Shown here: in pieces, positions 56,590 to 64,000 of the stretch
Layout: each line of letters starts with the position of its first letter
How positions within the stretch are numbered: the first letter of the stretch is position 1
Assembly (NCBI GenBank): GCA_012845835.1
Contig: JABAKD010000009.1
Location: forward strand, 4,254,904 to 4,318,903
Direction of reading: 5' to 3'
Source of the DNA: Undaria pinnatifida
Lineage: Eukaryota > Sar > Phaeophyceae > Laminariales > Alariaceae
Length of the DNA stretch: 64,000 nt
Program-made: the position numbers and the translations under genes
The notes under the pieces: model-generated
What the model was told of the DNA's origin: nothing
Database searches by the model: none
The model's input: the letters and a program-made list of their open reading frames with translations, nothing else

Positions 56590-58010
56590 CCACTTAAAAT
56601 CAACAACTAACAGAGTAGTAAACCCCACCAGCCAGCTGATATCATCTTTTCAACCTTTTAGACATCCATGCCGTAGCTCCAACTCATCTCCGCCCTCCTC
56701 GCCCCCCCGCCCGCCCCCCCTTTTGTTCGCCGCCCAGTTCGTTCAAATGCCCCACGAACAAACGAAATCGGCCAGAGTAATAAACACTTCTACGAAATTG
56801 ATATCACGTCATTATCTTTCTAGCCATCCATGGCGTAGCTTTCATATATCCCTCGTCCCCCCCTCCAACGCCCCCTCCTTCCCCACATCCCGCACGATCG
56901 CCTAGACCAAGAACCGCGTGTATAGAAAGCCCTAACATATATGATTAATACGCGCGATTGGATTATCACACACAATGTGGCCAATATGAGGTCCGACTAA
57001 ATCCTTGACCTAATAGCTGCGTTACCCGCCTTACGCCGCTACTCCTCACTGCTGCTGCTGCTACTGCTGCTTCTGTCGAGTGCCAAGTGACATGCCGGCG
57101 TAAATTGTAAGGATCGTTTGAATATTATACTAGTACAAAAACGGTCCTTATGTTTATTTCAGATTGGTGTGCTTCCTACGCATACAGTTCCCTATTTTGC
57201 ACAGAGCACCATGCTATGATCCTGCCGCCCAGCAGCAGCCCAGCCCAATAGCCGGAGTGTAGTTCAACATAACATGCGGCCTAAACCTCTTGACCCCCTC
57301 CCCCACCCCACCCCCCTTGTTTTTCCTCGCTCTCTCATGCTCAAACGCCTCACCTAATATCGAAATCCGCCAGAGTAATACACACTACTACGCCCTGGAT
57401 ATCACCTCATTATCGTTTTCGAGCAGTCCATGCCGCTGCCGCAATTCCCACACACACCCCGCCCGCAACGCCCCCTCCTTCCCCACCACCTGCACCATCG
57501 ACTAGACCTAGCACCACGGGTATAGCAAACCCTAACATCTATGCGAACTAAAGACTCCCCCCCCCGCCTCAACATCCCCCGCCCCCTCCCCCACAAGAAG
57601 GATTTATAGTTTCCACGGACAAATTGAGCTGCCCCACCGGTCAATCCCCCCCTTCCTCTCCTCCCGCGGATCTTTTGACCAAATTCAGGCCCCCACGTCT
57701 TTAAAAACTCCGCACACCCCTCACCGGTTATTCGACATAGAGGATTCACTTGATAAACTGATGCATTTCCTTTCACAGCTGTTTGATTTTGTGCCTCTCA
57801 GAAACGGGTTTCATGGTTTCCGCGCACAGACTGACTGACATCACCCTGTTCACCCTGATAGCTACACTGTTGTTGCAAGGGGAGTCGCCAACCTATATCG
57901 TAAATGAGGACACACAACCCGTGATACGGGCGATCGGAGTATCACACACAGCTTGCAAAGATGAGTTTCGACACAATATTCGATCTCACAGCTGGAGTGT
58001 ATTTTTTTAT
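56590..58010 (-). repeat. G-tract dispersed repeat, copy 8 (minus)
   Basis: Reverse complement of the internal and head blocks of copies 3 and 4; the head ends at about 58004 (CTCACAGCTGGAGTGTATTT). C-rich islands mark the G tracts. Interrupted at 57018-57246 by a separate insertion. Confidence 0.8.
57018..57246. mobile_element. 229-bp insertion with 6-bp flanking repeat
   Basis: Splits the phrase equivalent to CATAGCTGGAGTG in the G-tract repeat. AATAGC occurs at both edges (57012-57017, 57247-57252). It contains CTG triplets and a GGATCGTTT..AAACGGTCC stem. No terminal inverted repeat was found, so its class is unknown. Confidence 0.5.
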
Positions 58011-58562
58011 TTTTATCATACAAGTGCATTTTTGGCACCAAAGATGTTTCTTTTGTCATCTGATGAACTGCCCGAACGTGATACGAGATGCCATACGTGC
58101 TCGAAATGTCGTCGTGTACTCACCCCCAGGCTGCCGAGTTTACCACCAGACACGATATTTCACACCATTACGAGCATGATTGTATCTTTGCCTTGATCGG
58201 GGGGAGTGTCCGATGATATCTCGTTGCAGCGATCTTTGGTGGGCATGCGCTTGATCATGATGTTGAATTTGTTGCTATTTCCCGGTTTTTGTTTAAGTCG
58301 TTTTCGCGCAAGCAACAGAACTCGCTCTAACCGTTCTTAAACGCACACACGCTGTCGGCCCCCGGTATTGGGAATGGAGGAGACAAAAGTTATAACAACC
58401 CATATCTGCACGTAATATCATACCGGTCAAGGCGAGGCCCGATGCCGACGCTTCCGCGCTGGCTTCCTGTTCTTTGTATTAAGCGCTTCGCCTTCGATGT
58501 TGCTCCTTGCTCTCGCTAATTTCCAGATTCGCCGTCTAGCGATGAATTCGAGAAACACGAAA

Positions 58563-58775
58563 TCACGAATTATCTGGGCCAGTGAGCGACCGCTGTCTAG
58601 TTGTAAACAACAGCTCTGTCTGTTGGCGTGTTCTACCAGTTTTCTAGAACCGTCCCATGCGGTATCCATTCGGTATCCCCACAAGCGCGATCAACCAAAA
58701 AATGCCAGCTGCTGCTGTCGAAGTAAGGTACGTACGTACTCCGCCAAAAAAAACTGTGAACCATAATGCCGAATT
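58563..58775 (+). repeat. Dispersed repeat, copy 2 (partner at 52206-52425)
   Basis: See the entry at 52206. Confidence 0.8.
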
Positions 58776-59650
58776 ATCTCTATGAACAACAAACAACTTG
58801 TTATTCAACAAGGTTTTAACGGATATTTTGGCAAATGTACTTTTCTCTTTTATATACCAGCCATATGTTCAGTTTTTTCTTTCTAGTTTGGTCAGCACTT
58901 GATAATTTAGTCAACCCTGTTATTATCTCCATGTAAATATTCTTGTCGAAACTCGCAAAACCGTACTGCGAGAACTCGTTGCGTTTTTGCGTCTCATTCT
59001 AAACCGAACCAGCTTGTAAAGGAGATACGTAAAACAGCGATATCACGATCAAAAATGTAGCGTTGGTACAGAACAAAATATAAACAGCCGAACAGGGTAC
59101 AGATTCGTACCAGCAGTTATATTGCTGTTAGGCAATGCTTCTTCAGTAATCCCTGACATCGACTCGTTTTCGGCGTGTGCGATATCTCAACAACCACCAA
59201 TGATTTCCCATTTGTGGTGCGGGATCGTACCAACTAACTCTAATTTGCCCCTGTCTCCTACGAAACAGTACGATGTATGCCAGATGTTTTACATGAGGCG
59301 CCCACCTGACACACTGATATTTTGTATTGTAACCAGCCAGTTATATTTTGGGTCTTCCACTCTGCATTTTTGTTTTGCAGTCCACCAGCATAATACATCA
59401 TAGATTACATTATACTATATAATACTGTAACGACGTCAACTGTGAGTACGACGATTTTAGTCTGTCGCCCGTCTATATTAAGCTTCATAAATCAAAACCT
59501 AACAAACAAACGATGACATTGTATTCTGGTCAACTTTTCTACGGTATATACTTAATAGTATACTTTGTCTGCCCACGAACCACTGCAAACACATATCTGG
59601 TGCGCACGGGCTTCTGAAGACAATGAATGGCGGATCGCGAGCGCCCTTTG
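58776..59650. other. No gene recognised
   Basis: AT-rich, short frames only. Confidence 0.4.
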
Positions 59651-60658
59651 CTAGCACACAGTAGAATTACGCGCAGAGCCCCGCCACGGACGCGTGCGGT
59701 GTCCGGTTGTTGGCCCTAGTTCGTTGGTCACTGCGTTTCGCGGAGGTCTGAGCGCAATATCGAGCCAGGTTTTCGCTTCCGGCATCACACGTCGCGGCTT
59801 AATGAAGCGGGTCCCATACCTTACGGGTCGATGACACGAATCCTTGAATGTGTCCCAGTCAATTAGAGCCATCTGGTGTAACGCTTGTCGATGTAAGCTT
59901 GGCGGGAAAACTCTAAAATTGCTAGCTAAGACGCAATCGATCAGCTTAGGTTTGCGAGGCAGTCGAGGTGTCGCGCGCGATGACCGTTCGTCAAACGAGC
60001 ACGGCAAGCAGTAGATAAGCAACATGCCGTGAGGGGAGTGTGTCCTGAACAAATAGGGCCGCATGGCGAAGCGCTTGTCCATGAAACCTTTTCGGTGGAT
60101 GCTAGAGGACGCAACCGTGTCACGTAGGTTAGCGACGGAATTGGGCTACCCCACGCCCTAACCGTTCGTCAAATGCGCACGTGAAGAAATAAGCCAGAGG
60201 CGTGCCGTCAAGGGTACATCTAATAGCGTGTGCAGTCCGGAATTGCGGCATATGTTTCGCAGGACGAAAACAAAAAGACGCATATCTTGGCGTGAACGAC
60301 GGGTCAGGTTTCGTAGCAATGCCCAGATAAAGGTTATGTCCCTAAGTGCCTGTTCGGACGAGGTCGTTCCTTGGGACGCAAACACATCGTGCCCGATACA
60401 CGTTTTGACGACAAGACGACGCCACGTTTTCGACGGCAAAAGCTAGTTGAACTGGTTGGCAGTGCCGTCAAAGAGACAAGGCAGATAGAGGTCTGAGGCC
60501 GCTAATTCTATTTGGAATAAAGTTGAGGCAGGCAGCGTAGTGTCATGACTACCAAACGAGGTCAACGGAGCACGACGGGGATGCTTTCGGACGGTGGCAA
60601 CGTTGCTATAATGGTTGTATGGTTGTGGTGCTACTCCCTTTCCCCCGAACGCACCCAC
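59651..60658 (-). pseudogene. Unidentified decayed protein frame
   Basis: One minus-strand phase stays open for about 336 codons apart from three stops (after NQFN, and two close together near 60150), and reads as ordinary protein (WRRLVVKTCIGHDVFASQG, HSPHGMLLIYCLPCSFDERS, HRPVRYGTRFIKPRRV). Two internal segments are similar at DNA level (around the two CGTTTGACGAACGGT / CATTTGACGAACGGT sites at about 59985 and 60165). No domain recognised. A decayed element protein is most likely. Confidence 0.35.
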
Positions 60659-60871
60659 GTTCCCTCGTACCAGAGTAAGAGGAAAGAGATGTAACGGGAT
60701 GATACGGCAAAATATTAACTCGCCTAGAGATCTCGCCGGACGTTGGGGGGAATCCCAGAGTAGTGTTTTCGGTATGAAAGGGTCATCGGCGCTAGCGACG
60801 GGGGAGCCGTTAGGTTCAAAGGACTAAAAGCAAATGACGAAGGAGGTCGGGCGCATACAAGGTACACACAC

Positions 60872-61312
60872 GTGTCACAAGAACGAGGACGAGAGTCTGG
60901 TATGGCGCAATCAGGAGGAAATAGGAAGGGGCCTCAGAGGCGACGAGGGCGTGGAACGGTCTGGGGTACCCTGCAACGGTATCAGACGACTTCGGATACG
61001 AAAGAGTTTGGATGGCCGTGGCCATTTTGGGGACTTGGTCTTTCGAGACCGTACAGTAGGCACCAGTTCACGGGGGCACGGCAGGGAGTGAATGGATTAT
61101 TACACGGAATAAAAACGCTATTGAATGGAGCAATAGTAGGACACTTGCATGAATCCATGTCAGAGCTGTTGCATAGACCACATGGAACAATAGCAAAATT
61201 TCGTGAGGACACGGGGATACCGTCCGTGCCGTCGATACAGTGGCAGGCCAGCGGAAACCCTCTTGCACCTCTCAGAGGAAAACGAACAACGAAAACCCAA
61301 TTCGACAGATAG
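60872..61312 (+). CDS. Hypothetical basic protein, 146 codons
   Basis: Open from Met to TAG: an Arg/Gly/Gln-rich start (MSQERGRESGMAQSGGNRK), an aromatic stretch FGWPWPFWGLGLSRPYSRHQ, then helix-like GVNGLLHGIKTLLNGAIVGHL and a basic tail. An overlapping phase (60615-61091) is also mostly open. No domain recognised. AT-rich sequence follows the stop. Confidence 0.3.
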   Translation: MSQERGRESGMAQSGGNRKGPQRRRGRGTVWGTLQRYQTTSDTKEFGWPWPFWGLGLSRPYSRHQFTGARQGVNGLLHGIKTLLNGAIVGHLHESMSELLHRPHGTIAKFREDTGIPSVPSIQWQASGNPLAPLRGKRTTKTQFDR

Positions 61313-61319
61313 ACAACCA

Positions 61320-62756
61320 CTACTTGAATGATGGAAAAACTATTTTTTTTTATTTTATCTTCTTGGTATATGAGCGTTTTTAGCTTCGTTCAGTTATGGG
61401 GATGATATTGAAGTTGAGAGAATTTTGCGATAGTAATCATGAACAATATATATCTACTGTGCCAAAAATTGGCTCTCCTATTTTTTTCTGGTTATAGCTG
61501 CTTCGTCGGGAAGACTCAATGCTACCGGAGAGACGCATGAAAAAGCCAAGAAAGTTAAGTGTTTTACAATACATGTCTGAGACATGAATTTTGGTCATGA
61601 AAGCGTGTTTTAGGTGGTTCAGAATTCGATGTAAAAAGTCGCTATCATGACTGTGAAAACAAGCAGGGGAATACGTTTGACTATGCTGCCCAACACGTCT
61701 GATACTACCCGGTGTGTGGTTCGCGTAATCGTACCCTTGCGGAGATGTGGTGGAACTCAGGATTCCCCCAACGGCTCAATAACTCGGCACTTGATCGTGC
61801 CTCGGGGGTCAGTGACAACACCTACGTCAGTACGTTAGTTTACATCAATGGCGCTTTATATTCCTCCCTTAATTCACCCCGCCTAATGAAGTTCCTCTGA
61901 GTGTAGGAATCCCAGTGTCCCGGAGCTAGACTATACCCTGTATCTGTTTTATCCATTAAATCTCCCCTACATGGCACATGTTTGTTATTACTGTTGATAG
62001 GCATCTATTGGTTTAAAGCAAGGCGGTAACACCAATAAGTTTTCATGTTCAACGTATATAGCTTGGAGAATATTCGGAGGGTTGTGGCATTTAAATATTT
62101 ACCAACTCCTACTGGTTTAAAATAGTAATGTTGTGTTATTCTACCGAGAGACGGTACATCATTGATGGGATTTTAAGTTATGTGAGCTGTTGGATACAAT
62201 GTTCAATAGTATGTTCGATATACGCCAACTGCGAGTTTGTGTAGATCGAATTAACTGTTGATACTCATCTTTGCAAGCTAGGTTAAACTGCAGTCGTGCG
62301 TTTCTACCCTTTAAAAATGTATGAATCTCCTGGACTTTTTGTGCGGCGCGCTCAAACCATAGACTAGACACTGAGCTCGTCGTTGGTTTTTTTTTGTATG
62401 ACGCGTGCTTCGACACTTGCATCCGTCGTTGGTCAGTGGGATGTCTGAGGGACTGAGCAAGCTAACTCCATGTGTTACGAAGTATATCAATTTTGTTTGG
62501 CATGTTGTTCGGTGAGTACCTATTAATGGCGCATGGGTTTTTTCGTCGGCTTGGGCATTCAAAGTTTATGTACTGATGTGACCGGGTGGGGCAGTGGGGC
62601 AATTCACGGGAGGAGCCACAGAAAAGCCAGTCTTGCCTTTGCCGTAGCTTACGTCCTCTTACAGACGCCGACAACTGCAAGAAAATACGAAATAGCCCAT
62701 ACATGCTCAATGCTTGAAGCACAGATGGCGACTGCAGATTAAAAACACTTAGTATT
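61320..62756. other. No gene recognised
   Basis: Only short overlapping frames on both strands; nothing identifiable. Confidence 0.4.
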
Positions 62757-63025
62757 GACCAAGGCTACGGTAGGGGGGGTACCCCCATTTTCAGTGGTGT
62801 GTTCGAGCCACTCGCACGAGTGGCTCTGTACCCCACAGATGAAGATGGTTTAGGCACTTGTTTCGGCGCAGCTTAGATCACCTTTGCATTGCGAATTAAT
62901 TTCGCCAATGTAAAACATGAAGAATACGTAAAATCGCATAGGAACAAAGGGGTTACTCGCGCGAGTGACCCCTGGCCACTGAAATAAAAGGCCCAAAAGG
63001 GGACCCCCCTACCGTAGCCTGGGTC
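62757..63025. mobile_element. MITE family C, copy 3
   Basis: 269 bp, flanked by the 4-bp direct repeat TATT (62753-62756, 63026-63029). Ends: left GACCAAGGCTACGGTAGGGG, right (read inward) GACCCAGGCTACGGTAGGGG, a nearly perfect inverted repeat. Internal palindromes CCACTCGCACGAGTGG and CACTCGCGCGAGT type. It is the reverse complement of copy 2. Confidence 0.9.
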
Positions 63026-63029
63026 TATT

Positions 63030-64000
63030 TGAAAAGCATTCACCGTGTATGATGAATAAACCTCGGACAGGCAAAGGAAGGCGCCCCTTAAGACGCGTCC
63101 CGGGAACTTTATAGAGAAAACTAATCCGCCACTGGTTATATGCGTTGGGGCGGTTTCGATGCGCATACATGAACGCTGTAGATACTTTTGAATCAATTAT
63201 CCGTCCGCAAGCTGCTCGATGTCGCAAAGCTTATTGCTTTTTGAGAAAATTATGCGTATGGGCGAACACATTACTTTTAAACCCTGTTGTAACTCCGAGG
63301 ACGAACTACTTGAAACAAACTGGCGGGTACAGCATCGCTGTAAGAAGTTTTTTGAATCCGGCCGGATAGCTGATGCGTCCGAACACCTACTATATGCTGA
63401 ACTGCGCAAAACTTGTGCACCATGAAGATGCCTAGTACTCTGTTTCGCGGTGTTCCTTTTGTAAGTGGCAATGGTAATGAGGACCCATGATAAACAGTAA
63501 AAACAACTTAATCAATTATATTTTTTGAGACTATTTGCATCTCATTACTATTAAACGTGCACGCTTAACAGATGTTTGATACGATCGCAAGCTTGGTTTT
63601 GTTGTCGCGGCGGATGGGTCACGGGTGGGTTAGAGAAAAGGCATGTCGCACGTGAAATGGTATACCTCACCGCCGTATCCGGTTGCTGTGTTGTTCGAAA
63701 AGACGGTATCGCCGCGGATGAACACCACGGACGACTCGGCATATATAGCACCTGACAGTAACAGCGAAGAGGCGTGTAGAGCACAACACCCAGAACGAAA
63801 CAACGTGATTTAGTTTTATATACATTGCAGTAGTAGGTGATTCAACACGACTCTAAGCCCAGTCGGAAAGCAATATAATATTGAACATAACATTATACAT
63901 GATAGTTATTGTAATGCCAGGTTCTTGGAATACGTTTTAGCATATTTTGAGTTCATACAGACACGGGCAAGGGTATGATGAATCGTGGCTATATGGTTAT
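63030..64000. other. No gene recognised
   Basis: Short frames only. Confidence 0.4.

Noticed and set aside
1-64000. tRNA or rRNA genes
   Set aside because: No B-box plus anticodon-stem arrangement and no rRNA core sequence was recognised by eye; a covariance-model search would be decisive.

Overview
This window looks like repeat-dominated, gene-poor nuclear DNA from a eukaryote. I favour a stramenopile alga, possibly a brown alga, but this is inference from the mix of elements (Ty1/copia, several non-LTR lineages, an OTU-protease element, a fragment with polymorphic-membrane-protein-like repeats, CTG/CAG tracts, very long G tracts). No intact host gene, rRNA or tRNA could be supported. Almost every recognisable protein-coding stretch is a decayed transposable element.

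Layout. 1-4.7 kb: a decayed Ty1/copia element (integrase, reverse transcriptase, RNase H, probable 3' LTR). Two different short inverted-terminal-repeat elements (MITE-like) sit inside it, each with a 6-bp target duplication. 5.8-8.5 kb: two non-LTR retrotransposon remnants head to head. The right one ends in a CT-rich stretch and an (AAC)n tail, and that tail region recurs at 49 kb. 10.3-11.1 kb: an array of short palindromes on an AAGCTT theme with telomere-like TTAGGG repeats inside. 11.4-12.7 kb: a degenerate direct repeat, one unit split by a third MITE family. 15.4-20.2 kb: copies in both orientations of a long non-coding repeat with G-tract islands. 20.4-21.8 kb: a third non-LTR remnant, split by a MITE. 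24.5-27.1 kb and 39.8-42.1 kb: two copies of an element carrying an OTU-like cysteine protease frame. 28.4-30.5 kb: a large inverted-repeat structure capped by two MITEs, with arms carrying a protein fragment. 31.9-34.8 kb: the longest G-tract repeat copy. 36.6-37.1 kb: an assembly gap of exactly 500 N. 37.3-38.4 kb: a Penelope-like reverse transcriptase fragment. 42.6-43.2 kb: a broken frame with a Walker A motif. 47.6-48.6 kb: a 467-bp tandem duplication. 50-64 kb: more G-tract repeats, two further MITE copies with 4-bp target duplications, a decayed copia gag/protease region and unassigned frames.

The clearest new material is structural. Three short-element families share the subterminal motif YACGGTAG. 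A long G-tract repeat covers roughly 10 kb here. Two OTU-element copies differ mostly by 3-4 bp tandem duplications. The elements do not form one pathway. They are nested insertions, and their order can be read from which element interrupts which.
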